A DNA stretch of 64,000 bases. It comes from Myxococcales bacterium. GTDB taxonomy: Bacteria > Myxococcota_A > Polyangia > Polyangiales > Ga0077539. Where the stretch lies: positions 62,001 to 126,000 of the forward strand of contig JAEUKH010000034.1 in assembly GCA_016792845.1 (NCBI GenBank), written 5' to 3'. This document shows, piece by piece, positions 44,831 to 52,338 of this stretch (positions within the stretch are counted from its first letter, which is position 1; each line of letters starts with the position of its first letter). A program made the translations under genes and the position numbers. The notes below the pieces were generated by a model. The model saw nothing but the letters and a program-made list of their open reading frames with translations. It searched no databases and was not told the origin of the DNA.

Positions 44831-46744
44831 TTACCGAAGGGGCGTCCAGTGGAGGCTGTCGCGGTTGAGGCGTGAGCCGTCGATGCGACGGGCGCCAAAA
44901 TAGACCCCGTGGGCCCGCAGCTCGTTCGGCGTCGCGGGCACCTCGACGCTGGTGCGGGCCACCTCACCGACGCGCACCTCATTGGGCAAAAAGACCCCAT
45001 CAAAGGGCAAAAACGCGTAGGTCTGCTCAGGTTGGGGGTGCTGATCGGCCTCGCGCATGGGGCCCCAACCGAGCTCAAACCCGAGGTCGATGGGCCAGGT
45101 CTCGCGGGGCACCACCAGCACCGTCACCCGGGTGCCGTGCGCGATGGGCGTCATGCCCCAACCCGCGATGATGAGCGACGCGCCGACCTCGGTGTGCGCG
45201 GCGTGAAGGGCGCTGTCTGGTTCGAAGTCGACGTAGCGCCCGCGGGCGTAGGTGCGATGCTCCCAATTGCGGCGCAAAAGGAGGTAATCGCCGACGACCC
45301 GGTAGACGCCATAATTCGGCTGCAAGAGCGCCTGACGGAGCTGCTCTTCTTCGGTGTTGCGCCAGATCTCCTGGGTGCCCGTGTGAAGGTTGCGGTGCTC
45401 AGCCGAGAGCACGAGCACGTCGACGCGGTTGCGCATCGGCGGCTGGTACCGGTGAAGCTCGCGGCGCTCGGCGATGTGGGGCAAGAGGTAGTCGGGCCCG
45501 GCGACGATCTGTTCGGGCGCCAAGAGGGCCGCCACGGCGTCGAGCGAGTTGGCCCGGGCGTCGCGGGTGTAGGCCGCCTGGAGGTGGTGACGGCCGAGGC
45601 CGGGGAGGCTCCCGGCGCGGTGCTGCATGTGCACCGTGCCCGCGGTCACGGCGAGGGCGGCGACGAGGCCGTAACGCTCGGCGTGGATGGCCCCGATCAC
45701 CATCACCCGCGCGGCGCCGTGGATCGCCGAGAGGACGACGAAGGGCACCACGAAGGCGCTGTAATGAGAGTGAACCTGCACCGCGGTCGGAAACTGCGAG
45801 AGCAGATTGATCGCCACCGGGGCCATCGCGGGCAAGAGCCATCGCGGCTTGAGCAGCGGCAAAAATGCCACCGGGAGGAGCATCCGCGGGAGGTACAGGG
45901 CCCGCGCCGGTGTGACAAAACTCTTCAACGTCGCGAGGGGGTGTCTCAAGAGCGACAGCGCCACCTCGGCGGGCGAATTGCCGAGATGACCGTAGTGAAG
46001 CTGAAGCGAGCCCGCGCGCGGGAGGTAGTGCGGCGCGACCACAAAGAGGTAGAGCGCGAAGTACCCGAGCCCGCCCGCGAACACCTTGAGGCCGAGGGCC
46101 CGGGTCTTGGGCGCGGCGGCCATCACCGCGCCGATGAGGGCGCACACGAGCGCGACGTCTTCGCGGCACGCGACGGCGAAGAGCATGGCGATGACGGCCT
46201 GCCGCGGCATGCGCCGGTCGAGGTAGTCGAGCGCGACGGTGAGCGGCAAGAGGGCCAGGGCGCTCGGGTGAAACTCGTAGCTCGCGAGGTTCACCACCAC
46301 CGGGTGCAGGAGCCACACGAAGAGGGTGAGATACTGCGCGCTCGGGTGCCCGATGCGCCGCGCCGCGATGCGCGCGAGGGGCACCCCCGCCCCGGCGACG
46401 CAGACCGCTTGCAGGGCCAACATCATCGGCACGATGGGCAACACCCGGCCCAACCACCCCAACGGGATCAGCACCCACGACGCGTGCAACCCGAGCAGGT
46501 GCGCGCCCACCAGCGGGTTGTGATAATCGCCGAACCCGAGGCCCCAGACGAGCCGCGCGTAGAAGGCCAGGTCGAAGGTCTCGTTGTGGTAGCTGTGAAA
46601 GCGCCGAAAGGCCATGGTGGCGAAGAGCGCCGCGGCCACGAGGGCGATGTTTGACACCGGGGCCCACGAGAATCGCTCGTCTGTGTCGCCGGGTATGGGC
46701 GGTGGCGGCAACGAGGGCAGTCGCTTCGGCGTGACGGGGCTCAC
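44831..46744 (-). CDS. DUF2079 multi-pass membrane protein
   Basis: This 637-aa protein has about ten hydrophobic helices in its first 400 residues. Its front contains the DUF2079 signature region FHSYHNETFDLAFYARLVWG. A soluble C-terminal part of about 200 residues follows, with KNLSF-like strands. DUF2079 proteins resemble GT-C glycosyltransferases, and the acidic loop NETFDLAF fits the expected first-loop Asp/Glu. GTG at 46744 was chosen because the long upstream frame extension runs antisense to thiE and looks non-coding. It heads a four-gene operon and is divergent from thiE. Confidence 0.8.
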   Translation of the reverse strand: MSPVTPKRLPSLPPPPIPGDTDERFSWAPVSNIALVAAALFATMAFRRFHSYHNETFDLAFYARLVWGLGFGDYHNPLVGAHLLGLHASWVLIPLGWLGRVLPIVPMMLALQAVCVAGAGVPLARIAARRIGHPSAQYLTLFVWLLHPVVVNLASYEFHPSALALLPLTVALDYLDRRMPRQAVIAMLFAVACREDVALVCALIGAVMAAAPKTRALGLKVFAGGLGYFALYLFVVAPHYLPRAGSLQLHYGHLGNSPAEVALSLLRHPLATLKSFVTPARALYLPRMLLPVAFLPLLKPRWLLPAMAPVAINLLSQFPTAVQVHSHYSAFVVPFVVLSAIHGAARVMVIGAIHAERYGLVAALAVTAGTVHMQHRAGSLPGLGRHHLQAAYTRDARANSLDAVAALLAPEQIVAGPDYLLPHIAERRELHRYQPPMRNRVDVLVLSAEHRNLHTGTQEIWRNTEEEQLRQALLQPNYGVYRVVGDYLLLRRNWEHRTYARGRYVDFEPDSALHAAHTEVGASLIIAGWGMTPIAHGTRVTVLVVPRETWPIDLGFELGWGPMREADQHPQPEQTYAFLPFDGVFLPNEVRVGEVARTSVEVPATPNELRAHGVYFGARRIDGSRLNRDSLHWTPLR

Positions 46745-46799
46745 AGGGTACCAGTGTGACCGTTCTCGCGGTGGTGTAACACTGTTTGCCGCCCGCGTT

Positions 46800-46830
46800 G
46801 CTTGACAATGCAGCGCCGCTGTCATTCTGC
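46800..46830 (+). promoter_or_regulatory. candidate promoter of thiE
   Basis: A perfect -35 TTGACA (46802-46807) lies 17 bp before TTCTGC (46825-46830), a weak -10, only about 10 bp before the ATG. The -35 region (46800-46818) matches the one at 10098-10116 in 17 of 19 positions. No thiamine riboswitch was seen in the short leader. Confidence 0.4.
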
Positions 46831-46838
46831 AACGGGCC

Positions 46839-47501
46839 ATGGCGCGTGTGTGGTCTCGCGGGTTGTATCCGATCGTCGATGTGGGCGCGCTGCGCGCCCG
46901 CGGCATCGTTGAAGACGGCGATGTGCTTCGCTTCACCCAGCGGCTCCTGGGGGCGGGCGCGTTGATGGCGCTGCAGCTCCGCGGCAAGGGGCTCGACGTC
47001 GCGGCGCTGGTGCGTTTGGGGCGGCTCTTGGGGCCGTGGTGTCGCGCCGCGGGGGTGCCCTTTGTGATCAACGATCGCGCCGATGTGGCGGCCCTGGTGG
47101 GGGCCGACCTCGTGCATGTGGGGCAAGACGATCTGGCGCCCGAGGCGATCGAGGCGGCCTTTCCAATGCTTGAGGTGGGTGTGTCGACGCACACCTTGGG
47201 CGAGCTTGACGCGGCCCTCGAAGGCGCGCTCGGGTATGTGGCCATGGGGCCGATTTTTGGCACCCAGACCAAGGCCGACGCGGCGCCGACGGTGGGCCTC
47301 GACACCCTCGAAGCGGCGGCGTCGCGGGCCCGCGAGGCCGGGCGTCCGTTGGTGGCGATCGGGGGCGTGACCTTGGCGCGGGCGCCCGCGGTGCGTCGCG
47401 CCGGGGCCTACGGGGCGGCGGCGATCTCAGACCTCATCGTCGAGGCCGACAAGGTCACCGAGCACGCGAGAGTGCTTCATCGCGCCCTTGGGGGAGAGTA
47501 G
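46839..47501 (+). CDS. thiE: thiamine-phosphate synthase (ThiE/TenI family)
   Basis: This 220-aa TIM-barrel protein would join hydroxymethylpyrimidine diphosphate and thiazole phosphate to give thiamine phosphate. Family segments are LYPIVDVG, ALMALQLRGKGLD, PFVINDRADVAALVGADLVHVGQDDL, GVSTHTLGELDAAL, YVAMGPIFGTQTKADA and PLVAIGGVTL. The phosphate-binding GGV and GP-F-T loops are present. The usual VQLRDK reads LQLRGK, a small departure that leaves ThiE versus TenI slightly open. It is followed closely by the DUF4178-like gene on the same strand. Confidence 0.9.
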   Translation: MARVWSRGLYPIVDVGALRARGIVEDGDVLRFTQRLLGAGALMALQLRGKGLDVAALVRLGRLLGPWCRAAGVPFVINDRADVAALVGADLVHVGQDDLAPEAIEAAFPMLEVGVSTHTLGELDAALEGALGYVAMGPIFGTQTKADAAPTVGLDTLEAAASRAREAGRPLVAIGGVTLARAPAVRRAGAYGAAAISDLIVEADKVTEHARVLHRALGGE

Positions 47502-47511
47502 GCTGGCCGCG

Positions 47512-48096
47512 ATGGATCCGATCAGTCTGGGGCTCTTGCTGGCGATGGGGGCGGGGGGCGCGGCGGCCCTGGCGCGCTGGCGTAATGCACGAAAATCACA
47601 AGAGAAAGTGCCTGAGTCCGCGACGCCTCATAGAGCCCGCCCGAGGCCGAACGAGGGCGACCTCGGGCTGCGCGTGGGCGACGTGATTCTCTACCTCGGC
47701 GAAGAGTTCTGGCTCGCCGGTGAGCTCTCGTTGCAGCGCGAAGGGTCTGCGGCGCTGCGGCTGTTTCAAGCCCCCGACAAGGGCAAGACCCGCTGGGTCG
47801 CGGTGCCGCGTCAGGGCGACTCGTACTACGTGCTCGAAGCCGACGCCGAGCTCGCGCGCATCGGATGGCCGGGGATGGAGGTGCCCTTGCGCGGGCGTAC
47901 GCTCCGCCCCGTCGAGCAGGGCGCCTGCGCGGTGGCGCCCTCGGGCGAGCTCGAATCAGGCTGGGAGGGCCTCGGCCGGTACGCCGTCTTTCGCGCCCTC
48001 GAGACCGTCGCGGTGGTGCTCGAACAGGGCTCAAACCGCCTGTGGCTCTCGGGCAAAATGGTGCCCAAGGCCCTCACCCAACGCCTCGGGGCCTGA
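47512..48096 (+). CDS. membrane-anchored DUF4178-like protein
   Basis: This is a 194-aa protein with an N-terminal helix (ISLGLLLAMGAGGAAALA), a basic linker, then one beta-rich domain. That domain opens with LGLRVGDVILYLGEEFWLAGEL and continues KTRWVAVPRQGDSYYVL. The opening matches the form of DUF4178 (VGDVV-Y-G-W-VEG). DUF4178 genes are often linked elsewhere with DUF350 and glutathionylspermidine synthase-like genes, but here that cluster lies 30 kb away. The start was set at ATG 47512, just after the thiE stop (10 bp), so the two are probably co-transcribed. Confidence 0.55.
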   Translation: MDPISLGLLLAMGAGGAAALARWRNARKSQEKVPESATPHRARPRPNEGDLGLRVGDVILYLGEEFWLAGELSLQREGSAALRLFQAPDKGKTRWVAVPRQGDSYYVLEADAELARIGWPGMEVPLRGRTLRPVEQGACAVAPSGELESGWEGLGRYAVFRALETVAVVLEQGSNRLWLSGKMVPKALTQRLGA

Positions 48097-48119
48097 ACCC
48101 AAAGGGGCCCAAACGCGGC

Positions 48120-48151
48120 GCCCACCCCGCCGAGGTCGGCGACGGGTGGGC
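48120..48151. terminator. bidirectional terminator-like hairpin between convergent genes
   Basis: GCCCACCC (48120-48127) pairs with GGGTGGGC (48144-48151), enclosing a second short stem GCCG/CGGC. It lies between the stops of the DUF4178-like and Fic-like genes. No T-run follows, so Rho-independent action is unproven. Confidence 0.45.
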
Positions 48152-48170
48152 GGCGGGCGCGAGGCGGCGC

Positions 48171-48938
48171 TCAGGCGAGGGCGCGGCGGCCGGTCTTCTG
48201 CTCTGAGAAGAGCTTGGTCGCGCTGTCGATGCTGTTCTCTAGCGAGTCGAGCATGAGGTTGTGCAAGAGCACGCTCGGGCCCTTGAGCGACTCGTAGTAC
48301 CGCTGACGCTCGGTCGAGTGCACGATGGCCGGGGGGTACCCCGAGCGCAAGAGCACCAGGTTCATCGCGAGCCGGGCCAGCTTGCCCGTGTGCCGCGAGT
48401 ACGGGTAGATCTGCATGATCTTGAAGTGCAGCTTCGAGGCGAGACGCAGCGCCGGGTTGGTCTTCTTCGTCTCAGGGTCTTTGAGCCACTCGTCGAGCTT
48501 CTTCATCTCGCCGGCGATCTTGTCGGGGGGCGAGATGTCATGAAAATACAAGCGGTGCACGGGCGTCTCTTTGCGCCAGGTGCCCTCGACGGGCTCGCTG
48601 TCTTCGGGCGACACCACGGTGTGCATCTGCCGCAGGAGGTCGAGGGTGATCGGCACCTTCTTGCGGTTCGACGCGGTCTCGCGCACGAAATCGATCGAGG
48701 CCTTGTGGGCGCGGATCTCGTCGTAGGTCGGGATCAGCGACACGTCTGAGACCACGTCTTTGTCGATGGCGCTCTTGAGCTCGTGGTACGAGAGCACCGT
48801 GCCCTCAAGGGCGCTATCGTGGAAGATCCACGACATGTCGATGCGCTCTTGAAACTCGGCCAATACACGCTCTTCTTGCACCCCAAGGAGGTCTGTGAGT
48901 TGCTTGAGTTTTGAATCGATAGATGCGCGGCTCGCCAT
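48171..48938 (-). CDS. Fic-family protein with degenerate active site
   Basis: This 255-aa all-alpha protein is aligned to Fic by its flanks: LHFKIMQI before the core and RLAMNLVLLRSGYPPAIV after it, plus the target-docking flap GTWRKETPVHRLYFH. The core HPFxxGNGRxxR is replaced by YPYSRHTGKLAR (residues 178-189). The catalytic His is Tyr, and the Gly, Asn and Arg that bind ATP phosphates are His, Thr and Lys. An N-terminal SALEG (42-46) resembles the inhibitory-helix motif, also altered. AMP transfer is therefore unlikely; a scaffold role or a different reaction is possible. The start ATG 48938 precedes the conserved helix. It is monocistronic. Confidence 0.75.
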   Translation of the reverse strand: MASRASIDSKLKQLTDLLGVQEERVLAEFQERIDMSWIFHDSALEGTVLSYHELKSAIDKDVVSDVSLIPTYDEIRAHKASIDFVRETASNRKKVPITLDLLRQMHTVVSPEDSEPVEGTWRKETPVHRLYFHDISPPDKIAGEMKKLDEWLKDPETKKTNPALRLASKLHFKIMQIYPYSRHTGKLARLAMNLVLLRSGYPPAIVHSTERQRYYESLKGPSVLLHNLMLDSLENSIDSATKLFSEQKTGRRALA

Positions 48939-49140
48939 TGGGTCACTCTCTCGCGCAAAGCTCAAAAACGGCCCCTCACAATCACCGAGAGGCCCCCGAA
49001 CCATGCCGATTGCCGCGTCAGCATACAGAATCGCCGCATCGCATCTCAAGACCCATTTCAACCCCCCGAGGGGCGAAAATCAAACAAGGGCCTTCGGGCG
49101 CCTCGGGCGGCCTTCGGGCTCGCAGGCGACGAGGCCCAAA

Positions 49141-49176
49141 AGAGAAAGGGCCTTGTGCGAACACAAAGCCCTCTCT
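49141..49176 (-). terminator. terminator hairpin of tRNA-Ala
   Basis: On the minus strand, directly after the tRNA, stems TCTCT/AGAGA, GCCC/GGGC and CACAA/TTGTG stack with small bulges around a 4-nt loop. The 3' side reads TTTCTCT and continues TTTGGG. This fits an intrinsic terminator. Confidence 0.55.
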
Positions 49177-49182
49177 GACGAG

Positions 49183-49255
<73 letters not shown>

Positions 49256-49269
49256 GTCGTGGGAGGCGG

Positions 49270-49298
49270 AATCAACTCTATCTTCGGCCCTGGGTCAA
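49270..49298 (-). promoter_or_regulatory. candidate promoter of tRNA-Ala
   Basis: On the minus strand TTGACC (49298-49293) and TTGATT (49275-49270) are 17 bp apart. They would place the transcription start a few bases before the mature tRNA 5' end. Confidence 0.45.
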
Positions 49299-49423
49299 GA
49301 AAAAGTTTGGGCCTCGGGTCGATTTCGCCCGCCCGCCCCCTGACCCCGGGCGGTGACGAGCCCAACGAGCGACGAACACGCTGCGCAGAGTGTGCTATGC
49401 GTGGCCCACGAGAGGGTCTGCCG

Positions 49424-50602
49424 ATGAGCGTCGACTTTTATGATCTTGACGCGCTCTTGACTGAAGAAGAGCGCCTCACCCGAGACAGCGTACGGGCCTT
49501 CGTGAACGAGAAGCTGATGCCCTCGATCTCGAAGCACTACGAAGATGGCACCTTCCCCACCGAGCTGATTCGGGAGTTTGGTGCGTTGGGCGTGTTGGGC
49601 GCCAACCTTCACGGGTACGGCTGCGCGGGCATGGGCGACATCGCCTACGGGCTCGTGATGCGCGAGCTCGAGCGCTGCGACTCGGGCATCCGCTCGTTCT
49701 GCTCGGTGCAGGGCGCGCTGGTGATGTACCCCATCTACGCCTTCGGCTCCGAAGAGCAGAAGAACACCTGGCTCCCGCGCCTCGCGACGGGCGAAGCGGT
49801 GGGGTGCTTCGGTCTCACCGAGCCCGACTACGGCTCGAACCCCGGCGGCATGTTGACCCGCGCCGAGCGCACCCCGAAGGGCTTCAAGCTCAACGGCACC
49901 AAGCGCTGGATCACCAACGGCAACCTCGCCGACGTGGCCGTGATCTGGGCCAAGCTCGACGGCGTGGTGCGCGGCTTCGTGGTCGACACGAAGACCCCGG
50001 GCTTCACCGCGCAGAAGATCGAGCGAAAGTTCTCGCTCCGGGCGAGCGTGACGAGCGAGCTCATCCTCGAAGACGTCGAGGTGCCCGAGTCTGCGCTGAT
50101 GCCGGGCGTCGAGGGCCTCAAGGGGCCGCTCTCGTGCCTCACTCAGGCCCGCTACGGCATCGCTTGGGGCGCCATCGGCGCGGCCGAGGCGTGCTTCGAG
50201 TGCGCCGTCGACTACGCCAAGAGCCGCAAGCAGTTCTCGCGCCCCATCGCGGGCTACCAGCTCGTTCAGGCGAAGTTCGCCGACATGCTCACCGAGATCA
50301 CCAAGGCGCAGCTCGTGGTCTGGCGCCTCGGCAAGCTCAAAGAGGCCAAGAAGATGAAGCCCGCGCAGGTGTCGCTGGCCAAGCGTAACAACGTGCACAT
50401 GGCCCTTGAGACGGCGCGCAAATGCCGCGACATCCTCGGCGGCAACGGCATCACCTACGAGTATCCGATCTCGCGTCACCTCCTCAACCTTGAGACGGTG
50501 ATCACCTACGAGGGCACCCACGACATTCACACCCTCGTGCTCGGGCACGAGGTCACGGGCATCGCGGCCTACGACGCCGGGCCCGTCTCGACCCGAGACT
50601 GA
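49424..50602 (+). CDS. gcdH: glutaryl-CoA dehydrogenase-like acyl-CoA dehydrogenase
   Basis: This is a 392-aa FAD enzyme. It matches the glutaryl-CoA branch by DSGIRSFCSVQGALVM, GCFGLTEPDYGSNPGGM, SLRASVTSELILEDV, QARYGIAWGAIGAAE and TYEGTHDIHTLVLG, which holds the catalytic Glu. It would oxidise and decarboxylate glutaryl-CoA to crotonyl-CoA in lysine/tryptophan breakdown, passing electrons to ETF. ATG 49424 has GAGAGGG just upstream; the longer frame overlaps the tRNA promoter. It is a single gene closed by a strong hairpin. Confidence 0.9.
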   Translation: MSVDFYDLDALLTEEERLTRDSVRAFVNEKLMPSISKHYEDGTFPTELIREFGALGVLGANLHGYGCAGMGDIAYGLVMRELERCDSGIRSFCSVQGALVMYPIYAFGSEEQKNTWLPRLATGEAVGCFGLTEPDYGSNPGGMLTRAERTPKGFKLNGTKRWITNGNLADVAVIWAKLDGVVRGFVVDTKTPGFTAQKIERKFSLRASVTSELILEDVEVPESALMPGVEGLKGPLSCLTQARYGIAWGAIGAAEACFECAVDYAKSRKQFSRPIAGYQLVQAKFADMLTEITKAQLVVWRLGKLKEAKKMKPAQVSLAKRNNVHMALETARKCRDILGGNGITYEYPISRHLLNLETVITYEGTHDIHTLVLGHEVTGIAAYDAGPVSTRD

Positions 50603-50624
50603 GCCGCGGCCGAGCGCGCGGTGT

Positions 50625-50657
50625 GACGGGTGGGGCCCTCGGCGCGCCTCACCCGTC
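50625..50657 (+). terminator. terminator hairpin after the glutaryl-CoA dehydrogenase gene
   Basis: GACGGGTGGGGC (50625-50636) pairs with GCCTCACCCGTC (50646-50657) over 12 bp with one G-U wobble. A 9-nt loop and TCTGTTT follow. It lies between two convergent genes and could serve both. Confidence 0.65.
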
Positions 50658-50674
50658 TCTGTTTGGGCCCGAGA

Positions 50675-52285
50675 TCAAGGGCAGAGCCCCGAGAGGATCA
50701 ACGCGGGCGGGGTCTGGCCGTTGAAGCGAACGTCGCACACCGGCAGCACCGCGGCGCGGGCCTCGGCCTCGGCGTTGCGCTGCTGGAGAAGCTGGGCGAG
50801 GGTGGTGCGGATGGCCACCTCAAGGCGGCGGTCGGCGAAGTGGGTCGCGAGCACCTGGGGGTTGTCGAGCGCCGCGCGGAGGTCGCGCTCGGCCCCCGAG
50901 GGGTCGCCCTGGGCGCTGCGCTGAAGGGCCCGCACGAAGCGAGCCCTGGGGTCGCGCGGGTACCGCTCGGCGAGCTGCTCGGCGCGGGGCATGAGGTCGG
51001 CGACGGAGCTGTTGGCGGGCAGCTCGGCGTCGGGGATCAAGCCCGTGCCCGCGCGCGCGCTCTCGACCGCCGCAGCGCCGCCGTAGAGGCAGAACGCAAG
51101 GCCCAAGGCTGCGAGGGCCGCGGCGAGCTTCGGAGCGCCCGGTTTGGGCTGCGAGGGCCCCCAGAGCGCGTACACCATCGCGCCGGCGAGGGCCCCGGTG
51201 AGGGCGCCGCCGAAGTGGGCGGCGTAGTCGACGCGCTGGCCCGTCACCGCGCCCACGATGGGCAAGAGCGAGGGCACCAGGACGCGCAAGAGGGCGCCCT
51301 GGAGGCTCCGGCGGGCTTCGCCCTCGGCGAGCTTGAAGCTCAGCACGAGGGCCGAGGCGAAGAGGCCCATGATGGCCCCCGAGGCGCCGATGCTCACCAC
51401 GCCGACGGGGTTCAGGGCCACGCTGAAGAGGGCGCCGCCGAGGGCGCCGAGGGCGTAGAGCGCGATGAACCACGCGCGGCCGACGAAGCGCTCAAGAATG
51501 TTGCCCACCATCCACAGGCAGCTCGCGTTCAGCACGATGTGGAGCACGCTGCCGTGGAGCATCGGCCCCGTGGCGAGCCTCCACCACTGGCCCCCCTGCC
51601 GTACGAGGGCGGTCTCGATGCCGCCGAGGGCGGTGAGGGTGTCGAGGGTCGGGCTGAGCGCCCGGGCGTGGAGGAGCTCGACCCCGAAGCACACCGCCAG
51701 CGCCGCCAGCGCCCCTTGGGTGACCCAGGGCCTCGTGACGCTCGGGTCACCCGCGGGCGCCTCGCCGGGCTCGACCGCCGCGCTGCGGGGCGAGGTCGCG
51801 AGGGCCTTGAGCCACCCGCGCGAGGGTGTGGTGCCGACCTGGTACCACCGCAGGGTGGTGAAGAACTGCCCCGCCGCGTCGTCGCGCTCGGCGTCGATGG
51901 CGGTGCCGACGATCATCACAAGCTCGCTCGCCGGGGCGCGGTGATAGGCCTCAAGGCGCGCGGTGAGGGCCGCGTCGAGGGGCGCCCCGGTCTCGATGAG
52001 GTGCACCACCACGGGGAGCCGCTGCCCGTTGGTCGAGCCCGTATATTTCAGCGCGCTGCGCCCCATCTCGACGAGGGCCTCTTGGCTCACGGTGAGGGCT
52101 TTGGCGCTCTTGAGGGCGTGGTCGAAGACCGCCACCACCACAAACGAGAGCCGGTCGCTGAAGACCAGAAAGTGGTCGCACGCGTCGGCGAGGGGGGCGA
52201 ACTCTGCGACGCGCTGGCGCACAAAGCGCTTCTCGATCACGAGCTTCTCAGAGAGGTACGCGCCGAAGGTTTCGAGCTGCTTCAC
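50675..52285 (-). CDS. rhomboid intramembrane serine protease with extra N- and C-terminal domains
   Basis: This is a 536-aa protein. The rhomboid core (about 185-375) has the HGSVLHIVLNAS segment, the catalytic Ser in GASGAIMG (residue 302) and the catalytic His in YAAHFGG (residue 357). Ahead of it are about 160 residues of an alpha/beta soluble domain I do not recognise (FLVFSDRLSFVVVAVFDHAL, LPVVVHLIETG). After it is a helix and about 140 residues with TPR-like helices (RAEQLAERYPRDPRARFVRALQRSAQGD). It cleaves membrane proteins within the bilayer; the target is unknown. It is divergent from the kinase pair, with 53 bp between starts. Confidence 0.88.
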   Translation of the reverse strand: MKQLETFGAYLSEKLVIEKRFVRQRVAEFAPLADACDHFLVFSDRLSFVVVAVFDHALKSAKALTVSQEALVEMGRSALKYTGSTNGQRLPVVVHLIETGAPLDAALTARLEAYHRAPASELVMIVGTAIDAERDDAAGQFFTTLRWYQVGTTPSRGWLKALATSPRSAAVEPGEAPAGDPSVTRPWVTQGALAALAVCFGVELLHARALSPTLDTLTALGGIETALVRQGGQWWRLATGPMLHGSVLHIVLNASCLWMVGNILERFVGRAWFIALYALGALGGALFSVALNPVGVVSIGASGAIMGLFASALVLSFKLAEGEARRSLQGALLRVLVPSLLPIVGAVTGQRVDYAAHFGGALTGALAGAMVYALWGPSQPKPGAPKLAAALAALGLAFCLYGGAAAVESARAGTGLIPDAELPANSSVADLMPRAEQLAERYPRDPRARFVRALQRSAQGDPSGAERDLRAALDNPQVLATHFADRRLEVAIRTTLAQLLQQRNAEAEARAAVLPVCDVRFNGQTPPALILSGLCP

Positions 52286-52338
52286 GGTGCGCGAATGGTA
52301 CTGACTTTCGCGCGTCGATGTGGCTCGTTTGTGGGGCG

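Noticed and set aside
46745..47305. N-terminal extension of the DUF2079 gene antisense to thiE
   Set aside because: The extra residues are low-complexity and lie wholly opposite thiE and its promoter. A GTG at 46744 gives a sensible start.
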